From Thermoplasmata archaeon (lineage in GTDB: Archaea; Thermoplasmatota; E2; DHVEG-1; B8-G13): 7,238 bases of DNA. Made by a program: the position numbers and the translations under genes. Of the stretch, positions 1-6,043 are shown piece after piece (the first letter of the stretch is position 1; the number at the start of each line of letters is the position of its first letter). The stretch covers positions 1 to 7,238 of the forward strand of contig JAGGYP010000047.1 of assembly GCA_021162485.1 (NCBI GenBank). The letters run 5' to 3'. The notes under the pieces are model-generated. The model searched no databases and was not told the DNA's origin. It was given only the letters and a program-made list of their open reading frames with translations.

Positions 1-309
1 AAACTAGTAAGTATACCTTATATGTGTAATATTGTATGTGGGATGATTGAAGACACTCTTAAGGCATTTGAAACAGAGGATCTATCCTTAATCCAAGATT
101 TTGCAGAAAGGGATGACAATTTGGATACACTAAGATACTCCATATTCAGAGAAAGCCTAACTTACATGATGGAAGACCCAAAGAATATCACACGTTGTGC
201 ACATTATATGATGATTGCTCGTTATTTGGAAAGATGCGGAGACCATGCATGTAAGATTGCTGAAAAAATTCATTTTATGGTGACAGGCGAACGGATTGAG
301 ATAAAATAA
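1..309 (+). CDS. phoU: PhoU-family phosphate uptake regulator, C-terminal part (5' end outside window)
   Basis: The reading frame is open from base 1 to a TAA at 307-309, giving 102 visible residues, so the true start lies before the window. The visible part is one PhoU helical-bundle repeat. It has an acidic AERDDNLDTL helix near residues 35-44 and ends in the family signature ARYLERCGDHACKIAEKI followed by VTGERIEIK. The ERxGDH motif contributes acidic metal ligands in known PhoU structures. PhoU is a cytoplasmic protein that represses phosphate-starvation signalling and restrains the PstSCAB phosphate ABC importer. A complete PhoU has about 215-230 residues in two repeats, so roughly half is missing here. 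Pst genes would be expected just upstream, outside the window. The ATG at 22 lies inside the domain and should not be taken as the start. Family assignment is firm; whether this copy controls Pst or another transporter cannot be told. Confidence 0.93.
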   Translation, partial: KLVSIPYMCNIVCGMIEDTLKAFETEDLSLIQDFAERDDNLDTLRYSIFRESLTYMMEDPKNITRCAHYMMIARYLERCGDHACKIAEKIHFMVTGERIEIK

Positions 310-360
310 TAGATTGTTAAAGATGTCGAAGGAAAGTATTAACAAACAAGTTAAGACTGC

Positions 361-412
361 GGGCTTGGGCACTCTACGGCTGCTCCGCCCAAATTCCTCG
401 CTTCGCTCGGGA
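361..412. repeat. GC-rich hairpin-forming island, possible dispersed repeat
   Basis: This short stretch is strikingly GC-rich inside a very AT-rich spacer. TTGGGC at 365-370 pairs with GCCCAA at 387-392, giving a 6-bp stem with a 16-base loop. It is followed at 397-408 by CTCGCTTCGCTC, a perfect mirror repeat. The composition jump and the compact folded layout suggest a small dispersed palindromic element or a structured RNA. A 40-codon frame (ATG at 323, stop at 443-445) crosses it but has no ribosome binding site and an Arg/Leu/Ser-rich composition typical of spurious translation of such repeats, so I do not call it a gene. Confidence 0.35.
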
Positions 413-480
413 CTTCAGATATCTCCAGAACGTTGTGTAAAGTGATATATAAATGTAATAAAATTTTCATGGTAAAATTT

Positions 481-500
481 GATTTTTCTGAAGGAAAAAA
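481..500. terminator. Hairpin with U/A tracts between convergent phoU and ABC operon
   Basis: TTTTTC at 483-488 pairs perfectly with GAAAAA at 494-499 around a 5-base loop. This puts a T-run on the + strand and a T6 run on the - strand. It lies about 40 bases past the - strand permease stop and about 170 past the phoU stop, in a convergent spacer. Archaeal RNA polymerase terminates mainly at U-tracts, so a two-way terminator is reasonable. The stem is weak and made almost only of A:T pairs. Confidence 0.4.
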
Positions 501-542
501 GGGAGGAATCTTGTCTTTAACACCGTTTTCAAAATACGTTAT

Positions 543-1778
543 TTATTCATAGCGTACAGCTTCAATCGGACTCATTTTTGCTGCTTTCCATGCAGGGTAC
601 AGACTTGAAAGAACACCAACGATTATTGAAACACCCACTGCTAAAACAACAGATATAAGAGAAACTACTGGTTGAAGATCGACGTTATATGATAGAACAA
701 TAGAGGTAAGAGCAGCTATTAGACCCTTTGATCCAAAAATGCCAAGGAGAGTACCGATTACACCTCCTACAATACTCAAAAGCATCCCCTCAAGAATAAA
801 AATAATCATAACATCTTTGTTTGTTGCACCAATTGCTTTCATGATTCCTATCTCCCTTGTTCGTTCCATAACCGAGGTAAGCATTGTGTTCATAATTCCA
901 ATTGATGCAACTACTAATGCAATAGATGCTATAGCTACAAGAACTGTTTGGATAATATCTAAAACCCTCTGAATCCTCTTAAGGATTGAAGACACTGTAG
1001 TCGTACTTGCAAAATCATCTTCTCCATGATTTTCATTTATTATCCTTTCAATTTCTAAAGCAATACTCTCTACGTTGTTAATATCATAAACTGTTACTGT
1101 TGCAGAATAAATATTTTTTTCCCCTATTATCTCTTCAAAATCTCTAGGGAGAAGAAGAACGATATCATCTGTGGAGATTACACCGCCTATACCCTGCTTC
1201 TCAAAAATTCCTGCAACGATGAATTTATTCCCATTTATTTTCACTCGCTCGCCAACTGTGATCTCAGTATCGAAGTAATCATGTGCTATTTTTGCACCGA
1301 TCACAATTTTATTTCGATCGTTTTCCTGAAGCAAACTTCCCGATTCAAGATTTTCAGAAGAATATCGAAGTTTCATCGTTTCACTATCCATACCTGTAAG
1401 AGTGACACTCACGTTACTATTACGATACTGCAGAATTCCCTTGCCAGTTAATTGTGTTGTGACCTCCTTTACACCTGGGATTCTTTCAATATCTGAAATA
1501 TCTCGTTCTGTAAGATATTCTCCGCTCTCCTTTACTGAACCTATAGAAAAGATTGAGAAACCATCGCCAACATTTACAAGAATTGTATCAGACAATGAGG
1601 AAAGTTCTTCAGTCACTGCAACATTCATACCCTCACCAATTGCTATAAGAGAGACAATCGCCATGATTCCAATTGCTACTCCCAAAAGGGTTAATATTGA
1701 CCGAGATAATCTTTCTCTAATATTTTTAAATGCAAGATTGAGATTATCCCTCAACATGTTGTTCACGTACCACTCCAT
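543..1778 (-). CDS. MacB/FtsX-family ABC transporter permease
   Basis: The 411-residue product has MacB-type layout. A cytoplasmic amphipathic N-terminus is followed by TM1 (about 28-47, with the GVAIGIMAIVSLIAIGEG signature), then a large extracytoplasmic MacB_PCD-like domain (about 50-275). Three C-terminal membrane segments follow at about 278-298, 323-348 and 371-392. The coupling motif MERTREIGIMKAIGAT lies at 304-319, and the typical C-terminus PAWKAAKMSPIEAVRYE at 395-411. MacB-type permeases do not move substrate through the membrane; they pass ATPase-driven motion to extracytoplasmic partners (mechanotransmission). The start at 1778 overlaps the ATPase gene by 35 bases. A second ATG at 1757 (residue 8) would give a 14-base overlap and also fits the family N-terminus; a GGAG lies about 15 bases before it. 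Coupled translation with the ATPase is likely. The substrate is unknown; lipoprotein, peptide or antimicrobial export and envelope remodelling are all possible. Confidence 0.93.
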   Translation of the reverse strand: MEWYVNNMLRDNLNLAFKNIRERLSRSILTLLGVAIGIMAIVSLIAIGEGMNVAVTEELSSLSDTILVNVGDGFSIFSIGSVKESGEYLTERDISDIERIPGVKEVTTQLTGKGILQYRNSNVSVTLTGMDSETMKLRYSSENLESGSLLQENDRNKIVIGAKIAHDYFDTEITVGERVKINGNKFIVAGIFEKQGIGGVISTDDIVLLLPRDFEEIIGEKNIYSATVTVYDINNVESIALEIERIINENHGEDDFASTTTVSSILKRIQRVLDIIQTVLVAIASIALVVASIGIMNTMLTSVMERTREIGIMKAIGATNKDVMIIFILEGMLLSIVGGVIGTLLGIFGSKGLIAALTSIVLSYNVDLQPVVSLISVVLAVGVSIIVGVLSSLYPAWKAAKMSPIEAVRYE

Positions 1779-2436
1779 CTTGTATTCTAATCATCCGTTT
1801 AGCCCGTTTTGCAATAGTGGGATCATGAGTAACAACAATGACAGTGTTCCCTTTTTTGTTAATATCTTCTAATATCTCCATGATTATATTTCCTGAAGAA
1901 GTATCTATATTACCTGTTGGTTCATCACCAAGTATTATCGATGGGTTATTCGCTAAGGCGCGGGCAATAGCAACCCTCTGCTGCTCCCCGCCACTAAGTT
2001 CAGAGGGTTTATGATGGAGCCTGTGAGACAGACCTACTAGCTCTAATAACTCTTCCGCTCGAGCTATTCTCTTTTTTCTTTCAACTCCTGCAAAACCCAT
2101 AGCCAACGCGACATTTTCAATAGCCGTCAATGTTGGTATAAGATTATATTTTTGGAAGATAAAACCTATTTTGTCTCTCCTAATCTTTGCCAATTGATTT
2201 TCTTTTAACGTGGAGACATCAATACCTTCAATGTATAGTTTACCAGAGGTGGGAGTATCCAAACATCCTATAAGATTCAATAATGTAGATTTTCCAGATC
2301 CTGATGGTCCTATAATTGAGATATAATCTCCTTTATCAACTACTAGATTTACTTTTTTAAGAGCCTCAACTCTTAGAGGGCCAGATCCATACGTTTTGCA
2401 GAGATCCTTTGTGACTATTACCTTGGTTATATCCAT
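1744..2436 (-). CDS. ABC transporter ATP-binding protein, MacB/LolD type
   Basis: This is a complete nucleotide-binding domain with every catalytic motif present, numbered from a GTG one codon upstream of the ATG used here. Walker A GPSGSGKST is at 44-52, the Q-loop glutamine in FQKYNL at 96, the signature LSGGEQQR at 148-155, Walker B IILGDE with catalytic Glu173, then D-loop and the H-loop His205 in VTHD. The TGNID and GCLDTPTSG variants are typical of the MacB/LolD/FtsE subfamily, which partners FtsX-fold permeases such as the next gene. The ATG at 2436 overlaps the TGA of the upstream gene (TGATG), and AGGTG sits right before it. An in-frame GTG at 2439 is the alternative start. Tight overlaps on both sides mean one operon with translational coupling. 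It should work as a dimer at the cytoplasmic face, binding two ATP between monomers. Confidence 0.95.
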   Translation of the reverse strand: MDITKVIVTKDLCKTYGSGPLRVEALKKVNLVVDKGDYISIIGPSGSGKSTLLNLIGCLDTPTSGKLYIEGIDVSTLKENQLAKIRRDKIGFIFQKYNLIPTLTAIENVALAMGFAGVERKKRIARAEELLELVGLSHRLHHKPSELSGGEQQRVAIARALANNPSIILGDEPTGNIDTSSGNIIMEILEDINKKGNTVIVVTHDPTIAKRAKRMIRIQDGVVREQHVEG

Positions 2437-3656
2437 CACCTATGACGTCGTTTTCGTACTATATAAAAGAGACTGACAACTGCTACTAAAACGAGCGAGA
2501 CTAACGCGATTATTCCTGCAGAATAATCCGTTTTTACCTTAGATGGGGATACAACTTGTATAGAATGGCTAATAACTGGCGACTCAAAATATTCGTTATC
2601 CTGTTTAAAAACAACTTTAAAACTGACTGTATGATTTCCAAGAGATGCACCATCGGCAGATATATCAAAAGATGCTGAGAAGACATCATCAGGATCCATC
2701 GTTCCAATAAAATATTGAGAGGGAGAAATTGTAAGATCCGTCTCAGGAACAACAATAACCCCAGTTATCCTCTCGGTTTTAGCATTGTAGACCTCAAGAG
2801 ATATGCGTTTGGAAGATCCTCTTGATATAGTAGTAGGAAATGTATAAAATACTGGTGAGACGTCACTGTTAGGAACAACTTCAACAGGAAAACTAATCGT
2901 ATCGGTATGGAGATTTTCCCCATTTCGATAGCTTATCATGAATGAGACGTTGTATGAACCAATCTGTGTTGGTTGAAGAGAAAAAATAATATCCTCTGAT
3001 GTCTTTGACTCCATCGTTCCTAAATACACGGTTTGAGGAGAAATATGAAGCGTATCCTCTGTTTGAGCAGTAACTGTCACATCTTCAACCGCTGTCTCTC
3101 GTTTGTTTACTGCTGTTATAGTAATTGGTGTAGATCCACTTGTTGAGATCTTACTTGGGACATTCTTTGCCAAGAGCGATGCTGATAGATTGCTTACACG
3201 GATTGGGATGGGATATTGGACATCCTTATATGTTTCAACATCAACATGGAGTACGGGAAAATATAATCCCTCAGTAATGTTTTCAGGGGCAGTGAGAAGA
3301 AAGCTAACTGTGACACTTGCCCCTGGTGCAAGATCACCGAGGTTTGGTATATTATTATGGGCTTTAATGTTGTTTCTTCCATCTCCATCAGATGCAATCC
3401 AAATGTTTTCAATGGTTGCCGCGTTTGTTTTAACAGTCTGAATCCTTGGAAGACTGTCAGAATATGTTGTTGTTGTCGTTGTATCAGTTGTTTCAGTATT
3501 TGTTATAGTCACTTGCAACTGGGCGCTATCCCCAGGCATTAACACAGTTGGTGTAAGTGTATATGATGTTATCATTATAGCCGGGTCAGCAAAAACAACT
3601 GGGGCCGTTAAAAATAACAAACCTAGAACTATCAATAGCTTTAGAACTGACCTCAT
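2436..3656 (-). CDS. Secreted, membrane-anchored COG1361 (S-layer/CARDB Ig-like) protein of an ABC exporter operon
   Basis: The 406-residue product begins with a clear signal peptide (basic start, hydrophobic 5-20, likely cleavage after VFA at 21-23). It ends in one membrane segment at about 380-400 followed by the basic tail RKRRHR, so the body is outside the cell with a C-terminal anchor. The body looks like three beta-rich Ig-like modules, at about 26-155, 165-262 and 270-370. The last two are related repeats, as HISPQTVYLGTM (204-215) matches TISPSQYFIGTM (309-320). Residues 52-68 form a Thr-rich stretch, and there are four N-glycosylation sequons at N126, N156, N236 and N341. The start at 3656 is supported by GAGGAGAGG about 8 bases upstream. 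COG1361 proteins are known in archaea as envelope or S-layer-related proteins. Its position as first gene of the ABC operon suggests a MacA-like partner or substrate receptor; that role is inference. No enzyme motif was seen. Confidence 0.88.
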   Translation of the reverse strand: MRSVLKLLIVLGLLFLTAPVVFADPAIMITSYTLTPTVLMPGDSAQLQVTITNTETTDTTTTTTYSDSLPRIQTVKTNAATIENIWIASDGDGRNNIKAHNNIPNLGDLAPGASVTVSFLLTAPENITEGLYFPVLHVDVETYKDVQYPIPIRVSNLSASLLAKNVPSKISTSGSTPITITAVNKRETAVEDVTVTAQTEDTLHISPQTVYLGTMESKTSEDIIFSLQPTQIGSYNVSFMISYRNGENLHTDTISFPVEVVPNSDVSPVFYTFPTTISRGSSKRISLEVYNAKTERITGVIVVPETDLTISPSQYFIGTMDPDDVFSASFDISADGASLGNHTVSFKVVFKQDNEYFESPVISHSIQVVSPSKVKTDYSAGIIALVSLVLVAVVSLFYIVRKRRHR

Positions 3657-3675
3657 TTTCCAATCCTCTCCTCAT

Positions 3676-3716
3676 ATACCTTATTTAGCCCCTATCATCC
3701 TTCGCAATTTATAGTT
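3676..3716 (-). promoter_or_regulatory. Predicted archaeal promoter of the COG1361-ABC operon
   Basis: On the - strand TATAAA (complement of 3708-3713) lies in an A-rich context about 52 bases before the ATG at 3656. Transcription would start about 25 bases below it, near 3685, leaving a leader of some 28 bases that carries GAGGAGAGG. This is the only TATA-like box well placed for the operon, but the call is by eye. Confidence 0.45.
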
Positions 3717-3823
3717 TATGGTTCTTTTCAAATTAAGCTTGACAGTTTTTAGTTGCCTATAACGAGAAAGGGTGATATTGTGGTTCGCTTGTTGCATTTT
3801 GCTCCTCCAAATCATTCTTTTAT

Positions 3824-3838
3824 GGAAAACTTTACATA
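3824..3838 (+). promoter_or_regulatory. Relic archaeal promoter (BRE + TATA-like) of the broken oxidoreductase
   Basis: GGAAAAC (BRE-like, 3824-3830) directly precedes TTTACATA (3831-3838). A start site about 26 bases on would fall near 3860, giving a leader of about 45 bases that contains GGAG at 3895-3898, nine bases before the ATG at 3908. The control region therefore looks preserved although the gene behind it is destroyed. Confidence 0.35.
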
Positions 3839-3901
3839 CTCTTCATGCTCCTCAAACATTACGCGGCATACTCCATTATGATGATCAATCAAAAGGAGAT
3901 A

Positions 3902-4040
3902 ATGAAGATGAAGAAGGCAGATGTAGTTGTTATTGGTGGAAGTGCTGCAGGAATAACGGCCGCAGTAACTTCCGTGTGGAATACCGTGCATCTTTGATAA
4001 TAAGTGTCATAATATTATCATTAATCCATCATCTTTTTAA
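3902..4040 (+). pseudogene. Broken FAD-dependent pyridine nucleotide-disulfide oxidoreductase (NADH oxidase/CoA-disulfide reductase-like)
   Basis: From ATG 3902 (or 3908, with GGAG nine bases upstream) the frame reads MKMKKADVVVIGGSAAGIT then AAVTS. This is the beta-alpha-beta FAD-binding start of the Nox/CoADR family, with the dinucleotide motif GGSAAG. It then loses sense and stops at 3995-3997. One base over, from 3972, a second frame reads PCGIPCIFDN, matching the redox-cysteine motif PCGIPYIFG that normally lies about two dozen residues after the Rossmann turn. That frame ends at a TAA at 4038-4040. So an internal deletion removed the segment between the motifs and shifted the frame, and the remaining 400 or so residues of the enzyme are gone. 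Intact members reduce O2, CoA disulfide or polysulfide with NAD(P)H. A 109-codon frame over the same bases (GTG 3772 to 4101) is only an out-of-frame shadow. Substrate type cannot be decided. Confidence 0.75.
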
Positions 4041-4255
4041 TCGATGTTTAAGAGATCTAACATGGTATTCATTTTTTATTTTAACTTTAATATTATTGTA
4101 AAAAGTTCACTTAATAGAGGATAAAAAGATATCAAAGTTTTTCCTAAATTGCCTTTGACGATATCCTATATCCGCAAAATGTTAAATGAAATTCCTTGGT
4201 ATGTTTTTTAGAAGCGAAAGTGCTATTAAACATTAGTGGGTTTAAGTTATGAATT
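4041..4255. other. Spacer before the SdpI-family gene, with candidate TATA box
   Basis: No gene is supported here. A TATA-like TATTAAAC lies at about 4223-4230, with CGAAAG a few bases upstream as a possible BRE. Transcription would then begin near 4252, almost at the ATG at 4256, which lacks a Shine-Dalgarno sequence, so the downstream mRNA may be leaderless. A 28-codon frame (about 4118-4215) encodes a somewhat protein-like KVFPKLPLTISYIRKMLNEI stretch but has no start or recognisable family; I leave it uncalled. Confidence 0.35.
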
Positions 4256-4891
4256 ATGAGAAAAAGCGAAATAATCGCATTGGGAGTAATCCTACTCTCC
4301 TTCATCATTGGTTTTTATTTTTATCCTCAAATGCCTGAGAAAATAGCATCCCATTGGGATGCCCAAGGACAAGTAGATGGGTATATATCAAAATTCTGGG
4401 GTTTATTCTTAATGCCACTACTCTCTATGATACTATTTTTGCTTTTCATTGCAATTCCAAAAATAGACCCACTGAAGCATAACATTGAAAAGTTTAGAAA
4501 ATACTATGATGGATTTGTGGTGTTGATAATTGTATACTTGTTTTATGTTTATCTTCTAACTATCTTTTGGAATATAGGAATTAGATTCAGCATGGTTCAA
4601 CCATTAGTACCTGCTATAGGCATCTTATTTTATTATATAGGAATTTTAACAGAAAACGCAAAAAGAAACTGGTTTATCGGAATCAGAACTCCTTGGACAT
4701 TGAGCAGCGAAGGAGTATGGGAAAAGACTCATAAAATTGGTGGAAAATTGTTCAAGATTGCTGGAATAATCACTTTTGTTGGAGTATTTTTTGAAAGCTA
4801 TGCGTTATTTTTCATTCTTGTTCCTATAATTTTGGTTGCAACCTATACAATTATTTACTCTTATTTTGAATATCAAAAGGAAAGGAGATAA
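4256..4891 (+). CDS. SdpI-family (DUF1648) six-helix membrane protein
   Basis: The 211-residue product has six predicted membrane helices, at about 6-23, 47-67, 86-106, 115-131, 164-180 and 181-201. Between TM1 and TM2 lies the DUF1648 motif (PEKIASHWDAQGQVDGYISK, 27-46). Before TM5 is the SdpI signature NWFIGIRTPWTLSSEGVW at 138-155 followed by KTHKIGGKL. Length and layout match Bacillus subtilis SdpI (about 207 residues, six helices), which gives immunity to the SdpC toxin and sequesters the repressor SdpR at the membrane. No SdpC- or SdpR-like gene is visible here, so an immunity role is not shown; archaeal members are mostly uncharacterised. The start at 4256 has no clear ribosome binding site. 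An ATG at 4249 is in another frame. The gene ends 26 bases before the flavodoxin gene and is probably co-transcribed with it. The family call is firm, the function open. Confidence 0.92.
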   Translation: MRKSEIIALGVILLSFIIGFYFYPQMPEKIASHWDAQGQVDGYISKFWGLFLMPLLSMILFLLFIAIPKIDPLKHNIEKFRKYYDGFVVLIIVYLFYVYLLTIFWNIGIRFSMVQPLVPAIGILFYYIGILTENAKRNWFIGIRTPWTLSSEGVWEKTHKIGGKLFKIAGIITFVGVFFESYALFFILVPIILVATYTIIYSYFEYQKERR

Positions 4892-4902
4892 ACAATTTGG
4901 AG

Positions 4903-4911
4903 AGGAGGTGA
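4903..4911 (+). promoter_or_regulatory. Strong Shine-Dalgarno site of the flavodoxin gene
   Basis: AGGAGGTGA, fully complementary to the usual archaeal 16S rRNA 3' end, sits six bases before ATG 4918. It fixes that start and contrasts with the SdpI gene upstream, which has no such site. From one mRNA the flavodoxin would be expected to be translated more strongly. Confidence 0.8.
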
Positions 4912-4917
4912 AATCGT

Positions 4918-5400
4918 ATGAAAACACTTGTGGTAGTATACTCAAGAACAGGAAATACACTTTCTGTAGCCAAGAGGATAGCTAAAGAACTGGATGCTGA
5001 TATTGAAACTATCAAAGATAAAACAAACCGAAAAGGAATCCTTGGTTTCCTTCGCTCTGGATATGAGTCGGTGAGGAAGAAGGTTCCAGCCATAGTCGAA
5101 CCTAAACATAACCCTAAAGATTTTGACCTTGTAATCATTGGAACTCCAATCTGGGCAGGAGGTATGTCAAGCCCTGTAAGGGCCTATCTTCTCCGCTTTC
5201 GCGGGCAATTCAATAAATTAGCATTCTTTGCCACATCTGCCGGCGGCGGCCATGATAAAGCCCTTGATGAGATGGCTGAACTTACAGAATTAAAACCCTT
5301 AGCTAAAGTTGATATTTCTTTGAGTCAATTGAGAAGAGGCAATGGGGAGGAGGTCATCGAGACTTTTATAGAGACTATCAGATCTCAAGATTTGATATAG
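4918..5400 (+). CDS. Flavodoxin-family FMN protein
   Basis: The 160-residue single-domain protein has flavodoxin fold landmarks. The FMN phosphate-binding loop YSRTGNT is at 8-14 after the first strand. IIGTPIWAGG (72-81) forms the loop that stacks on the isoalloxazine ring. FFATSAGGGHDKALDEM (103-119) is the third flavin loop. Such proteins carry one or two electrons between reductases and low-potential enzymes, or act as FMN-dependent quinone or multimeric reductases. The Ser-Arg and GGGH variants place it with the flavodoxin-like COG0716 group common in methanogens and clostridia rather than long-chain electron-transfer flavodoxins. It has no membrane segment and is cytoplasmic. It follows the SdpI gene by 26 bases. 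Its redox partner is not in the window, although a broken flavoenzyme lies just upstream of the pair. Confidence 0.9.
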   Translation: MKTLVVVYSRTGNTLSVAKRIAKELDADIETIKDKTNRKGILGFLRSGYESVRKKVPAIVEPKHNPKDFDLVIIGTPIWAGGMSSPVRAYLLRFRGQFNKLAFFATSAGGGHDKALDEMAELTELKPLAKVDISLSQLRRGNGEEVIETFIETIRSQDLI

Positions 5401-5410
5401 TATGGAATAT

Positions 5411-5430
5411 CCTTAATTTTAATAAAATAT
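5411..5430. terminator. AT-only inverted repeat between convergent flavodoxin and kinase genes
   Basis: ATTTT at 5416-5420 and AAAAT at 5424-5428 can pair, giving T-runs on both strands within the 61-base spacer of two convergent genes. The hairpin itself would be very weak. The support is its place and the T-tracts, which are enough for archaeal termination. Confidence 0.3.
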
Positions 5431-5461
5431 ATGCTCAAATTCGTATCTCACAAGGTTATGG

Positions 5462-6034
5462 CTATTTCTTTACTCCATCTAATTCATCAAGAATTGCCTC
5501 TATTTCCCCATATGTTTCTTCTATGGAGCGGTTTGCATCTATGATATGCCAGTCTTTCACCAATTTCAGGGCTTTTTCTCTCACTTTTCGCAACTCTTCC
5601 AAACTTTCGAACATCTCTCTTTTTTTCCTGCCTTTTATCCTATTTAAAGAGTTTTCTGGCTCAACATCAAGGAAAAACATATAAGGTGACGTGGGTAAAA
5701 ACGTTTCAAAAAACTTGTATAAAATTTTTGCAACTGAGAATGGTAGATAAGCCACACCAACTAGATATCTAACCACTATAAATGTATCCGATTTTCCATA
5801 ATATTTTCTTATCGAGCGTATAACATCGAGAGCATAATAAACAGATGCTTTCAGATAATTCTTCTTACCTCTTCCAAGAAGCGCTTCCTTTGCTTTCCTC
5901 CCATATTTGTTGTCACTCTCTGGATGGGAACGTAGTATAACCTTTTCACCCATCGCCTTATATCTTTCCATTATCTTTTTTGCCTGTGTATCCTTTCCAG
6001 CACCATCAAGTCCATCAACAACTATAAAACGCAT
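5462..6034 (-). CDS. tmk: Thymidylate kinase-family nucleotide kinase (divergent archaeal type)
   Basis: The 190-residue P-loop kinase has the dTMP kinase form VDGLDGAGKDTQAKK, with Walker A GLDGAGKDT at 8-16. The middle motif VVRYLVGVAYLPF (86-98) corresponds to DR(Y/H)xxSxxAYQ, and Arg88 matches the residue that holds the dTMP phosphate. FFLDVEPENSLNRIKGRKKREMFE (119-142) carries the second-nucleotide strand and the basic lid. In the middle motif the family's Asp is Val87, and the following Ser and Gln are also changed. The enzyme could thus be a true dTMP kinase (dTMP + ATP to dTDP) or a relative with another monophosphate substrate. The start ATG at 6034 lies nine bases after the stop of the upstream lipid-kinase gene, with GAGG a few bases before it, so the two are one operon. 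Residue count is slightly below the usual 200-215. Confidence 0.85.
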   Translation of the reverse strand: MRFIVVDGLDGAGKDTQAKKIMERYKAMGEKVILRSHPESDNKYGRKAKEALLGRGKKNYLKASVYYALDVIRSIRKYYGKSDTFIVVRYLVGVAYLPFSVAKILYKFFETFLPTSPYMFFLDVEPENSLNRIKGRKKREMFESLEELRKVREKALKLVKDWHIIDANRSIEETYGEIEAILDELDGVKK

Positions 6035-6043
6035 CTCAACGCC

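Noticed and set aside
323..445. 40-codon frame reading through the GC-rich island (RLLRPNSSLRSG)
   Set aside because: No ribosome binding site; sequence is what the repeat-like element gives when translated by chance.
739..972. + strand frame inside the permease gene
   Set aside because: Antisense shadow of a clear MacB-type permease; Ile/Thr/Pro-rich with no domain.
1402..1872. 156-codon + frame across the permease/ATPase junction
   Set aside because: Antisense to two well-supported genes; no ribosome site or recognisable motif.
3103..3441. + strand frame inside the COG1361 gene
   Set aside because: Shadow of a gene with signal peptide, repeated domains and membrane anchor in the correct frame.
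3772..4101. 109-codon + frame starting with a hydrophobic stretch and an acidic middle
   Set aside because: It overlaps the oxidoreductase relic in another frame, and its Cys/Trp-rich middle is just the out-of-frame reading of the FAD motif.
4851..5138. - strand frame across the SdpI/flavodoxin junction
   Set aside because: Antisense to both genes and to the strong AGGAGGTGA site; composition typical of a shadow.
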